Assembly: GCF_000013985.1 (NCBI RefSeq)
Contig: NC_008048.1
Coordinates: 3,041,001 to 3,105,000, forward strand
Direction: 5' to 3'
Source: Sphingopyxis alaskensis RB2256
Lineage (GTDB): Bacteria > Pseudomonadota > Alphaproteobacteria > Sphingomonadales > Sphingomonadaceae
DNA length: 64,000 bases
The notes under the pieces were generated by a model. That model was given only the letters and a program-made list of their open reading frames with translations. It ran no database searches and had not been told where the DNA came from. Both the position numbers and the translations under genes were made by a program. Below are positions 52,755 to 60,836 of this stretch, one piece after another; within the stretch, counting starts at the first letter, position 1, and every line of letters begins with the position of its first letter.

Positions 52755-53168
52755 ATGATCGTTCGCAACCTCGGCGACATCCGCAAGACCGACCGCAATG
52801 TCCGCTCGGACGGCTGGGCCAGCGCCCGGATGCTGCTCAAGGATGATGGGATGGGCTTTTCCTTCCACGTCACCACCCTCTTCGCGGGCAGCGAACTCAG
52901 GATGCACTATCAGAACCATCTGGAGGCGGTGCTGGTGCTGAAAGGCACGGGCACGATCGAGGATCTGGCGACCGGCGAGGTTCACGCGCTGCGCCCCGGC
53001 GTGATGTATGCGCTCGACGACCATGACCGCCATATCGTGCGCCCCGAAACCGACATTCTGACCGCCTGCGTCTTCAACCCGCCGGTCACCGGCCGCGAAG
53101 TGCATGACGAAAGCGGCGCCTATCCGGCCGACCCGGAGCTGGCGCGCGAGCCCGTCGCCGCCGACTGA
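52755..53168 (+). CDS. ectC: Ectoine synthase EctC
   Basis: A 137-residue cupin that closes the ectoine ring. The three metal ligands known from the Paenibacillus enzyme, Glu57, Tyr85 and His93, are found at the same numbers here (HLEAV, GVMYAL, DRHIV). AGGAGATAACCGAC precedes the ATG at 52755; the frame is open from 52653, inside ectB, but this is not EctC-like. The protein is complete. Confidence 0.97.
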   Translation: MIVRNLGDIRKTDRNVRSDGWASARMLLKDDGMGFSFHVTTLFAGSELRMHYQNHLEAVLVLKGTGTIEDLATGEVHALRPGVMYALDDHDRHIVRPETDILTACVFNPPVTGREVHDESGAYPADPELAREPVAAD

Positions 53169-53199
53169 CCTTCACCCGAACCAGAAAGGGAGACGTCCG

Positions 53200-54120
53200 A
53201 TGCAAGACCTCTACCCCTCGCGCCAGCGCGCGGACGCCGAAATGCGGCCGCGGCTGGACCCCGTCGTCCATAGCGAATGGACAAACGATGCGCCGATCAG
53301 CGCGCGGCAGGCCGCGGCGTTCGACCGCGACGGCTATATCGTGCTCGAGGATATTTTCTCGGCCGACGAAGTCGCCTTCCTGCAAAAGGCCGCGGGCAAT
53401 CTGCTCGCCGATCCGGCGGCGCTCGACGCCGACACGATCGTCACCGAGCCGCAAAGCAACGAGATCCGCTCGATCTTCGAGATTCACGCGCAAAGCCCGG
53501 TGATGGCGCGCCTTGCCGCCGATGCGCGGCTCGCCGATGTCGCGCGCTTCCTGCTCGGCGACGAGGTTTATATCCACCAGTCGCGGCTGAACTATAAACC
53601 CGGTTTCAAGGGCAGGGAGTTCTACTGGCACAGCGATTTCGAAACCTGGCATGTCGAGGACGGGATGCCGCGGATGCGCGCGCTGTCGATGTCGGTGCTG
53701 CTCGCCGAAAACACCCCGCACAACGGCCCGCTGATGGTGATTCCGGGCTCGCACCGCACCTATCTCACCTGCGTCGGCGAAACCCCCGACGACCATTATT
53801 TAAGCTCGCTCAAGAAACAGGAATATGGCGTGCCCGACGAGGAAAGCCTCGCCGAACTGGCGCACAGGCACGGCATCGTCGCGCCGACGGGCAAGCCGGG
53901 AACGGTGATCCTGTTCGACTGCAATTTGATGCACGGGTCGAACGGCAACATCACGCCCTTTCCGCGCGCCAACGCCTTCCTCGTCTATAATGCCGTGAGC
54001 AACCGGCTCGAAAAGCCCTTCGGCGTCGAAAAGCCGCGCCCCTGGTTCCTCGCCCGTCGCGGCGAGCCCGCGGCGCTCCGGGTTGAGCGCGGGCCGCTCG
54101 TCGAAACGGTGCCGGCATGA
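53200..54120 (+). CDS. ectD: Ectoine 5-hydroxylase EctD
   Basis: A 306-residue 2-oxoglutarate/Fe(II) dioxygenase that converts ectoine to 5-hydroxyectoine. The facial triad is His144 and Asp146 (FYWHSDFETW) and His245 (CNLMHGSNGN); the EctD signature runs over residues 140-156. Length and ligand numbers equal those I recall for the crystallised S. alaskensis enzyme. AAAGGGAGACGTCCG precedes ATG 53200. The end overlaps ask by 4 bp (ATGA). Confidence 0.97.
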   Translation: MQDLYPSRQRADAEMRPRLDPVVHSEWTNDAPISARQAAAFDRDGYIVLEDIFSADEVAFLQKAAGNLLADPAALDADTIVTEPQSNEIRSIFEIHAQSPVMARLAADARLADVARFLLGDEVYIHQSRLNYKPGFKGREFYWHSDFETWHVEDGMPRMRALSMSVLLAENTPHNGPLMVIPGSHRTYLTCVGETPDDHYLSSLKKQEYGVPDEESLAELAHRHGIVAPTGKPGTVILFDCNLMHGSNGNITPFPRANAFLVYNAVSNRLEKPFGVEKPRPWFLARRGEPAALRVERGPLVETVPA

Positions 54121-55559
54121 GCGGGCAGCATAGCGTCGAAAAGATCGGCGGCACCTCGATGGCCGCGACCGCGACCCTGTTCGACAATGTGCTCATCGCG
54201 GGGCGGTCGGGCGCCGATCTCTACAACCGTATCTTCGTCGTCTCGGCCTATGCCGGGATGACCGACCTGCTCCTCGAAAACAAGAAAACGGGGGCGCCCG
54301 GCGTCTACGGCCATTTCGTCGACGACGACGATGCCGACGCCTGGCGGCGCGCGATGGCGGCGGTGCGCGCGGCGATGCACGCGCGCAATGCGGATATGTT
54401 CGCGCGGGGCGACAGCCGGGCCGAGGCCGACCGCTTCGTCGACGCACGCATCGACGCCGTCACCGCCTGCCTCGACGACCTCGCGCGGCTGCGCAGTCAC
54501 GGCCGCTTCGGGCTGAAGGACCAGCTTGCCACGGTGCGCGAACTGCTCGCCGGGATCGGCGAGGCGCACAGCGCACACAGCACCGCGCTGCTGCTTCGCG
54601 ACCGCGATGTGAACGCATTGTTCGTCGATCTGACGCTATGGGACCAGGACGATCTGCGCAGCCTCGACGAGCGGATCGGGGAGGCCTTTGCCGCGATCGA
54701 CCTTCGGGACACGCTGCCGATCGTGACCGGCTATGCCGGGTGCGAGGGCGGCATGGTGCGGCGCTATGCGCGCGGCTATACCGAAATGACCTTCTCGCGG
54801 CTCGCCGTGCTCACCGGCGCGCGCGAGGCGATCATCCACAAGGAGTTCCACCTGTCGAGCGCCGACCCCAAGCTGGTCGGCGAGGACAAGGCACGCAAGA
54901 TCGGCCGCACCAATTACGACGTCGCCGACCAGCTCGCCAATCTCGGCATGGAGGCGATCCACCCCGGCGCCGGGCGCGGGCTGCGCCAGTCGGGCATTCC
55001 GCTGCGCGTGCGCAACACCTTCGACCGCGAGGACGAAGGCACGCTCGTCACCGGCGACTATGTCTCCGACGTCCCGCGCGTCGAGATCGTCACCGGGCTG
55101 CGTCAGGTGCAGGCGCTGCAATTCTTCGAACAGGATATGGTGGGCGTGAAGGGTTATGACGCCGCGATCCTCGACGCGCTGGCGCGCCACAAGCTGTGGA
55201 TCGTCAGCAAATCGTCGAATGCCAACACGATCACCCATTATCTGTCGGCGAGCGCCGCAGCGGTGAACAAGGCGATCGCCGACTTGCAAGGACATTATCC
55301 CGACGCCGCCATCTCGGCGCAGCCGGTGGCGATGGTGTCGGTGATCGGCAGCGACATCTCGCGCCCCGGCCTCGTCCCCGATGCGCTGCGCGCGCTCGAC
55401 GCGGCGGGCGTCACGATGATCGCGATGCAGCACCAGATCCGCAACGTCGATGTCCAGTTCCTCGTCGATCCGCGCGACTTTGAGGCCGCGGTGCGCGCGC
55501 TGCACAAGGCGCTGGTCGAGCGTGACGCGAGAACGGAGGAAAAGCGGCGCGCCGCCTGA
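54117..55559 (+). CDS. ask: Aspartate kinase, ectoine-cluster type (Ask_Ect)
   Basis: A 480-residue aspartokinase that feeds aspartyl phosphate into ectoine synthesis. The kinase domain opens with KIGGTSM at residues 9-15, and HKEFHLSSADPKLVGEDKAR near 241-260 contains the substrate-binding region. Two ACT-type regulatory domains follow from about residue 330 (ITHYLSASAAAVNKAI, AMVSVIGSDISRPGLVPDAL). Cluster-linked Ask_Ect enzymes are less inhibited by lysine and threonine than housekeeping ones. Co-translated with ectD. Confidence 0.95.
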   Translation: MSGQHSVEKIGGTSMAATATLFDNVLIAGRSGADLYNRIFVVSAYAGMTDLLLENKKTGAPGVYGHFVDDDDADAWRRAMAAVRAAMHARNADMFARGDSRAEADRFVDARIDAVTACLDDLARLRSHGRFGLKDQLATVRELLAGIGEAHSAHSTALLLRDRDVNALFVDLTLWDQDDLRSLDERIGEAFAAIDLRDTLPIVTGYAGCEGGMVRRYARGYTEMTFSRLAVLTGAREAIIHKEFHLSSADPKLVGEDKARKIGRTNYDVADQLANLGMEAIHPGAGRGLRQSGIPLRVRNTFDREDEGTLVTGDYVSDVPRVEIVTGLRQVQALQFFEQDMVGVKGYDAAILDALARHKLWIVSKSSNANTITHYLSASAAAVNKAIADLQGHYPDAAISAQPVAMVSVIGSDISRPGLVPDALRALDAAGVTMIAMQHQIRNVDVQFLVDPRDFEAAVRALHKALVERDARTEEKRRAA

Positions 55560-55568
55560 CGGGCGTAC

Positions 55569-56822
55569 GTGCCGAAGCCGCCGATGCTCGCAATCATCAC
55601 CCCTGTCCGCAGCCTGCTCGTCGCCATCTTCGTGATGATGGCGGGCAGCGGCTTCCTCTCGACGCTGATCGGCCTCCGGCTCGAACGCGCGGGCAGCGGG
55701 ACGATGGTGATCGGCCTGATCGCCACCGCCTATTTTGGCGGGCTGGTGCTCGGCGCCTTGCGCGCGGGCGATGTCGTGCGCCGCGTCGGGCATATCCGCG
55801 CCTTCGCCGCCTTCGTCGCGCTGCTGTCGGCGAGCACGCTCACCTATGCGCTGCTCCAGCAGCCCTTGCTGTGGGCGGTGCTACGCCTGATCGACGGCCT
55901 GTGCATCGCGGGGGTGTTCATCTGCGTCGAAAGCTGGCTCAACGACCGCGCCGAGGCGGAGACGCGCGGCACGGTGCTCGCTTTCTATATGGTCGCGCTC
56001 TATTCGGGGCAGGCGATCGGGCAATTGCTGCTGCGTTCGGGCAACAGCGCGCCGCAAATCCCCTTCGAGCTTGCGTCGATCCTCATCTCGCTCGCGATCA
56101 TTCCCGTCTGCCTGACGCGGAGCGCCGCGCCCGCGCTCGAAGATGCGGCATCGCTGCCGCTGCGGCGCCTGTTCGCGGCGTCGCCGCTCGGCGTCGTCGG
56201 CGCGGGGATGACCGGGCTGCTGCTCGGCGCCTTCTATGGTCTCGCCGCCATTTATGCGCGGCGGATCGGTCTCAGCCTTGCCGACACCGCCTCTTTCATG
56301 ATGACGGTCATCCTCGGCGGCGTCGCGCTGCAATGGCCGCTCGGCCGCCTGTCCGACCGTTTCGACCGGCGGCGCGTCATCATCGCCTGCTTCGCCGCGA
56401 CGCTGGGCGTCAGCATCGCGCTCGCCATGGCCCCGACGGGCGCCGCGCTGTTCGCGCTCGGCGCGCTGTTCGGTGGGCTCAGCTTCGCGCTCTATCCGCT
56501 CTGCGTCGCCTTTGCCAACGACCGGCTGCTGCCATCGGAGCGCGTCACCGCGAGCGGTCAGCTCGTGCTTCTCTATTCGGTCGGCGCCGCGCTCGGCCCG
56601 ATCGGCGCGGCGGCGGCGATGACCGCCGCGGGGGCGGGCGGGCTCTTCCTCTTCATCGCCTTCGCGGCAGCGGCAATGCTCGCTTTCGGCCTCTGGCGCC
56701 TCGCCGCCAGCGATCCCGTGCCTGCCGCGGCGCAGCAGGATTTCCAGATCCTGCCGCGCACGACGCCCGTTGCCGCGCTGCTCGACCCCGCCGGCCCCGA
56801 ACCCAACCCGGAAAACAGGTGA
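55569..56822 (+). CDS. MFS transporter (YcaD-like)
   Basis: A 417-residue major facilitator with 12 predicted membrane segments. It resembles the YcaD/UPF0226 group: GGLVLGALRAGDVVRRVGHI near 59-78, LNDRAEAETRGTVLAFYMVA near 125-144, and GRLSDRFDRRRVI near 255-267. The substrate is unknown. It begins 9 bp after ask with GTG 55569 (or ATG 55584), so it probably belongs to the ect transcript. Export or uptake of ectoine or another solute is a reasonable guess but not shown. Confidence 0.85.
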   Translation: MPKPPMLAIITPVRSLLVAIFVMMAGSGFLSTLIGLRLERAGSGTMVIGLIATAYFGGLVLGALRAGDVVRRVGHIRAFAAFVALLSASTLTYALLQQPLLWAVLRLIDGLCIAGVFICVESWLNDRAEAETRGTVLAFYMVALYSGQAIGQLLLRSGNSAPQIPFELASILISLAIIPVCLTRSAAPALEDAASLPLRRLFAASPLGVVGAGMTGLLLGAFYGLAAIYARRIGLSLADTASFMMTVILGGVALQWPLGRLSDRFDRRRVIIACFAATLGVSIALAMAPTGAALFALGALFGGLSFALYPLCVAFANDRLLPSERVTASGQLVLLYSVGAALGPIGAAAAMTAAGAGGLFLFIAFAAAAMLAFGLWRLAASDPVPAAAQQDFQILPRTTPVAALLDPAGPEPNPENR

Positions 56823-56825
56823 TCC

Positions 56826-58160
56826 ATGGACAAGACGCTGCCCCCCCACGCCCCCGGCCATCCGCCGCCGTTTCGCGAACCATCGCCGCTCCACCGCGCG
56901 GTCGGCGCCTCGGCGCTCGGCAATGCGGTCGAATGGTTCGACTATGGCATCTATGCCTATGGCGTGACCTATATCTCGGCGGCGCTCTTTCCCGGCGAGA
57001 CCGAGGAGGCGGTGCTGTTCGCGCTCGCGACCTTTGCCATCTCCTTCCTCGTGCGACCGCTCGGCGGGCTGTTCTGGGGCCCGCTTGGCGACCGCATCGG
57101 GCGGAAATCGGTGCTCGCGATGACGATCCTCTTGATGGCGGGCGCGACCTTTGCCGTCGGACTCATCCCGTCCTATGACAGCATCGGCTTCTGGGCGCCG
57201 ACCCTGCTCATCATCCTGCGCATGGTGCAGGGTTTTTCGACCGGCGGCGAATATGGCGGTGCGGCGACCTTCATGGCCGAATATGCGCCCGACCACCGGC
57301 GCGGCTTCTATGGCAGCTTCCTCGAGTTCGGGACGCTCGCGGGCTTTTCCTTCGGCGCGGCGCTGATGCTCGGCTATTCGCTCTATCTGGGCGATGCGGC
57401 GATGCACGAATGGGGCTGGCGCATCCCCTTCCTCATCGCCGGGCCGATCGGCCTCATCGGCATGTATGTGCGCTCGAAGATGGAGGATACGCCAGTGTTC
57501 CGCGCGGAAATGGCGTCGGCCGAGCGGCGCGAACCGCCGGGACTGCTTGCGCTGATGCGCGATTACTGGCGCCCCTTGCTCGTCGTCGGCGGCCTGGTGG
57601 TGGCGCTCAACGTCGTCAACTATTCGCTGCTCAGCTACATGCCCACCTATCTTCAGCGGCGCATCGGCCTGTCGAGCGAGGAAGCGCTGCTCGTGCCGAT
57701 CATCGGCATGGTCTTCATGATGTGCTTCCTGCCCTTCGCCGGCGCGCTGTCGGACCGGATCGGGCGGCGGCCGATGTGGCGCTGGTCGCTGATCGGCCTC
57801 TTCCTGCTCGTCGTGCCGCTCTACATGCTCATCGGCACGGGCTTTGCGGGGGCGATCGTCGCCTTCATGGCGCTCGGCCTTCTCTATGTGCCGCAGCTCG
57901 CGACGATCTCGGCGACCTTTCCCGCGATGTTCCCGACCGCGGTGCGCTTCGCGGGCTTTGCCATCGCCTATAATATCTCCACCTCGATCTTCGGTGGCAC
58001 CGCGCCGATGATCGGCAGCGGCCTGATCAGTCTGACCGGCGATCCGCTGATGCCCGCCTATTATATGATGCTCGCCTGCCTCGTCGGGCTGGTTGCGCTC
58101 CGTTTCATGCCCGAAACCGCGGGGCGTTCGCTGCTCGAAGACCCGTTCCGGCGGGATTGA
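56826..58160 (+). CDS. MHS-family transporter, ProP-like
   Basis: A 444-residue MFS protein of the metabolite:proton symporter family, with 12 membrane segments. Landmarks: GNAVEWFDYGIYAYG near 32-46, FLVRPLGGLFWGPLGDRIGR near 72-91, and LRMVQGFSTGGEYGGAATFM near 135-154. These match E. coli ProP and relatives, which take up proline, glycine betaine and ectoine. It lacks the long C-terminal coiled coil of osmosensing ProP, ending LLEDPFRRD. It lies 3 bp after the preceding MFS gene, at the end of the ect operon. Confidence 0.9.
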   Translation: MDKTLPPHAPGHPPPFREPSPLHRAVGASALGNAVEWFDYGIYAYGVTYISAALFPGETEEAVLFALATFAISFLVRPLGGLFWGPLGDRIGRKSVLAMTILLMAGATFAVGLIPSYDSIGFWAPTLLIILRMVQGFSTGGEYGGAATFMAEYAPDHRRGFYGSFLEFGTLAGFSFGAALMLGYSLYLGDAAMHEWGWRIPFLIAGPIGLIGMYVRSKMEDTPVFRAEMASAERREPPGLLALMRDYWRPLLVVGGLVVALNVVNYSLLSYMPTYLQRRIGLSSEEALLVPIIGMVFMMCFLPFAGALSDRIGRRPMWRWSLIGLFLLVVPLYMLIGTGFAGAIVAFMALGLLYVPQLATISATFPAMFPTAVRFAGFAIAYNISTSIFGGTAPMIGSGLISLTGDPLMPAYYMMLACLVGLVALRFMPETAGRSLLEDPFRRD

Positions 58161-58167
58161 CGGGGAC

Positions 58168-58875
58168 TCAGCGCCGCCAGCCGCGCGCGCGCGCGGCGCG
58201 TTCGGCGGCGGCGTCAAAAGGTTCGCCGACCATCATCGCCGCCGCGTCGGCCGCCAGCGCGCCCGAGCTTGCCTGGCGATAGGCGCCGCCCGTCCGCCCG
58301 CCCATCGTGCGTTCGAGCGCCCAGCCATCGGCTTCGCGGCAGCCGATGCCCGACAGGGCGGCGCCTTCGAAACTGCGGCAGATGCGGCCCTCTCGATCGC
58401 GAAAGCTGAGGCCGATGCGGATCGCGGCGTCGGCGCCCTGGGTCGCGGCAAGCTGCGTATCGAGCGCCGCCGCCAGCTCGCCCGACGCGACGAGCGCGCC
58501 GCCGCGTTCGGTCACGTCCGCCGCGGGCGCCCACGGCCGCAAACCGATCGTCAGGCCGAGCAGCAGCGAGGCGGCGATCGCGGCCATATGCGCGGGCGCA
58601 AAGCGCAAACGCCGGCTCTCGCGGCGCGCGGCGAGGCTGGTGTCGATCACGGGGGGTTCCTGTGCGCCGGTCAGCAGCGCGCGGAACCGGTCGGGGAGAG
58701 CCTCGGCGGCGACGGGGGCATAATGCGCCACAAGCTTCGCCTTCAGCGCGCGGTGGCGCGCGATTTCGGCAGCAAGCGCCGGGTCGCTCGCGGCCTCGCG
58801 CGCAACGCGGCGCGCGGTCAGGTCGTCGAGTTCGCCGTCGACATAGGCCGCGACGGTGGCGGGGTCGAAACTCAT
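58168..58875 (-). CDS. Membrane-bound anti-sigma factor
   Basis: A 235-residue protein. The N-terminal cytoplasmic part has the RsiW/RskA-like start VAAYVDGELDDLTARRVARE and a helical region with RHRALKAKL, but lacks the HxxxCxxC zinc motif. A membrane segment is at about residues 95-113 (MAAIAASLLLGLTIGL), and the remaining 120 residues would be periplasmic. It overlaps the ECF sigma gene by 4 bp, the usual arrangement for a cognate pair. Periplasmic trigger unknown. Confidence 0.83.
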   Translation of the reverse strand: MSFDPATVAAYVDGELDDLTARRVAREAASDPALAAEIARHRALKAKLVAHYAPVAAEALPDRFRALLTGAQEPPVIDTSLAARRESRRLRFAPAHMAAIAASLLLGLTIGLRPWAPAADVTERGGALVASGELAAALDTQLAATQGADAAIRIGLSFRDREGRICRSFEGAALSGIGCREADGWALERTMGGRTGGAYRQASSGALAADAAAMMVGEPFDAAAERAARARGWRR

Positions 58876-59360
58876 GCCGCTTCTCCCAAAAGCTGCATCA
58901 ACGTGTCGCGGCCGCGCGCGAGCCGCGACGTGACGGTGCCGATTGGCACGTCGAGGATTTCGGCTGCTTCGCGATAGGCATAGCCTTCGACGAGGACGAG
59001 CATGACGACCTCGCGCTGCTCGTCGGGCAGGCGCGCCATCGCGCCGTCCACGTCGCTGCGCAGCGCCCCCGCCTCGACCTCGGCGGCGCCGTCGCCGGCG
59101 ATCTGCGTTACCGCCTCGTCGATCACGTCATGGACGCCGCGCCGACCCGCGCCACGGCGCTCGTCGATCCACAGATTTCGGGTGATACGATACATCCAGC
59201 TGTCCAGTCTTGTTCCATCCTGCCATTGATCGCGCGACTTCAGCGCGCGTTCGATCGCCGCCTGACACAGATCGTCGGCATCGGCGGCGCTCTGCGTCAG
59301 GCCGCGCGCAAACCGGCGCAGCCGCGGCAGCAGTTCGATCAGTTTCTCTTCAAAGCGCAT
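58872..59360 (-). CDS. ECF-type RNA polymerase sigma factor
   Basis: A 162-residue ECF sigma factor. Region 2 spans about residues 10-80 (LIELLPRLRRFARGLTQSAA, DADDLCQAAIERALKSRDQW, then WMYRITRNLWID), and region 4 spans 105-155 (MARLPDEQREVVMLVLVEGY, AYREAAEILDVPIGTVTSRL). It is probably controlled by the anti-sigma encoded just downstream, and sits opposite a promoter site identical in type to two others nearby, so it likely activates its own gene, the subtilase and the Gly-rich protein. Confidence 0.93.
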   Translation of the reverse strand: MRFEEKLIELLPRLRRFARGLTQSAADADDLCQAAIERALKSRDQWQDGTRLDSWMYRITRNLWIDERRGAGRRGVHDVIDEAVTQIAGDGAAEVEAGALRSDVDGAMARLPDEQREVVMLVLVEGYAYREAAEILDVPIGTVTSRLARGRDTLMQLLGEAA

Positions 59361-59382
59361 CGTCGCCTTTTCGATTGCCTGT

Positions 59383-59408
59383 GGACGAAACGATGTCCTT
59401 CTATCGTT
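59383..59408 (+). promoter_or_regulatory. Candidate ECF promoter for the subtilase gene
   Basis: GGACG (59383-59387), 17-bp spacer, CGTT (59405-59408). It shares the first two-thirds of its layout with the oppositely directed site at 59389-59414, because the region is an inverted repeat: GAAACGAT (59387-59394), 8 bp, ATCGTTTC (59403-59410). About 60 bp upstream of the subtilase start. Confidence 0.6.
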
Positions 59409-59414
59409 TCTTCC
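59389..59414 (-). promoter_or_regulatory. Candidate ECF promoter for the sigma/anti-sigma operon
   Basis: On the minus strand GGAAG (59410-59414), 17-bp spacer, CGTT (59389-59392), followed by TCGTC. About 28 bp upstream of the sigma factor ATG. The form resembles ECF promoters in general and also the EcfG (GGAAC-N16/17-CGTT) general-stress promoter, so control by EcfG is an alternative. Confidence 0.62.
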
Positions 59415-59468
59415 CTATCGTGCTAATTTTTTCCGCGAAGGCGGGCCGCGGCGGCCCGGAGAGACGAG

Positions 59469-60740
59469 ATGAGATATGTGATCGCAGCGCTGCTGACGCT
59501 TTGCTTCCTGTCCGGCGGGGTCATCCCGCGCGCCGCGGGGCAGGTTGCGCTGCCGCCGGTCGGCCTCCCCGACAGGGGGCGGATCCTGCCGGGCCTTCCC
59601 GATCTCGCAGCCGAACCGCTCACCGTGGCGGAGGACAAGCTGCGCACGCTGCGGCTTGACCGCATCGCCGCGCTGGTAAGGCGCCATCCGGATGCTATCG
59701 AACGCGATGCGCGCGGCGACCCCGCCGTGCGCGGCGTGCTCGTCGCCATCGGTGTCGACACCGCGATGGTCGCGCGCGCGCGCGCCGCGGGCTTTGCGCT
59801 CATCGACCGCGAACGGCTCGATTCGCTGGGACTCGACATCGTGCGCTTTCGCGTGCCCGATGGTCGCAGCCTTGCGCGTGCGCAAAAACAGCTCGCCCGT
59901 CTGTTGCCCGATGCCGAAGTCGACGTCGATCATATCTATTTCGCGAGCGGGCCGGGCGGCGCTCTGCCGGGGGCGGCGCTTGTGGCGACGACGGGGGCGG
60001 GCGGCGGCGCCGCGCCGCTCGGCCTGATCGACGGCGGCGTGGCCGCGCATCCTTCGGTGGCGGGGCGCGTCGAACAAAGGGGATTTGCCCGCGGCGCGCC
60101 GACAGCCAGCGAACATGGAACGGCGGTGGCCTCGCTGCTCGTCGGCGCAGGCGCGGTGCAGGGCGCGGCGCCGGGGCGGCGCCTGCTCGCCGCCGACGTC
60201 TATGGCAACGATCCGGCGGGCGGCAGCGCCAGCGCGATCGCCCGCGCGCTCGGCTGGCTCGCGGCGCGCCGCGTCGCGGTGACGACGATCAGCCTCGTCG
60301 GCCCCGACAACAAGCTGCTCGCGGCCGCAGTGGCGGCGGCGCAGCGCAAGGGAATGCTGATCGTCGCGGCGGTGGGTAACGACGGGCCCGCCGCGCCCCC
60401 CGCCTACCCTGCCTCCTATCGCGGTGTGCTCGCGGTTACCGGCGTCGATGCCAGGGCGCGCGTGCTTCCCGAAGCGGGGCGGGCGCTTCATGTCGACTTT
60501 GCGGCGCCCGGCGACGCCGTGCGCGCGGCGACCGGCCCGGCCAGCATCGAACGGCTGCGCGGGACATCCTTTGCGGCGCCGCTCGTCGCCGGGCGCCTCG
60601 CGCTTCACTATCCTGCCGCGTCGATCGCGGCGATCGGCCCGGCGATCACGGTGCTGGTGATGGAGGCGCGCGACCTTGGCCGCAAGGGCCGTGACAAAAT
60701 CTATGGTCATGGCCTGATCTGCGGCGATTGCGGCCGCTGA
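59469..60740 (+). CDS. Subtilisin-like serine protease (S8 family), secreted
   Basis: A 423-residue S8 peptidase. Residues 1-24 are a signal peptide. The catalytic triad is Asp188 (GLIDGGV), His216 (SEHGTAVAS) and Ser367 (RGTSFAAPLVAG), with oxyanion Asn304 in AVGNDG. Residues 25-180 form an N-terminal extension without calcium-binding motifs, probably a pro-domain or regulatory segment. Divergent from the ECF sigma operon; the same promoter motif lies on both sides of the shared region. Substrate unknown; processing of the neighbouring Gly-rich protein is possible. Confidence 0.9.
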   Translation: MRYVIAALLTLCFLSGGVIPRAAGQVALPPVGLPDRGRILPGLPDLAAEPLTVAEDKLRTLRLDRIAALVRRHPDAIERDARGDPAVRGVLVAIGVDTAMVARARAAGFALIDRERLDSLGLDIVRFRVPDGRSLARAQKQLARLLPDAEVDVDHIYFASGPGGALPGAALVATTGAGGGAAPLGLIDGGVAAHPSVAGRVEQRGFARGAPTASEHGTAVASLLVGAGAVQGAAPGRRLLAADVYGNDPAGGSASAIARALGWLAARRVAVTTISLVGPDNKLLAAAVAAAQRKGMLIVAAVGNDGPAAPPAYPASYRGVLAVTGVDARARVLPEAGRALHVDFAAPGDAVRAATGPASIERLRGTSFAAPLVAGRLALHYPAASIAAIGPAITVLVMEARDLGRKGRDKIYGHGLICGDCGR

Positions 60741-60762
60741 TCACCTCTTACGCGATTTTTTT

Positions 60763-60788
60763 GGAAGAATATCCGACGCGCCATCGTT
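60763..60788 (+). promoter_or_regulatory. Candidate ECF promoter for the Gly-rich protein
   Basis: GGAAG (60763-60767), 17-bp spacer, CGTT (60785-60788); the bases GGAAGAA and ATCGTT match the ECF sigma operon promoter exactly. It lies 48 bp before the ATG at 60837. Confidence 0.6.
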
Positions 60789-60836
60789 CTTGCAGCAGGC
60801 CCATCCCCTCCGGGCCCCAAATGCAGGAGTAGGACA

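Noticed and set aside
55881..58217. A 778-codon open frame on the minus strand
   Set aside because: Antisense to both MFS genes; highly charged, repetitive translation with no domain.
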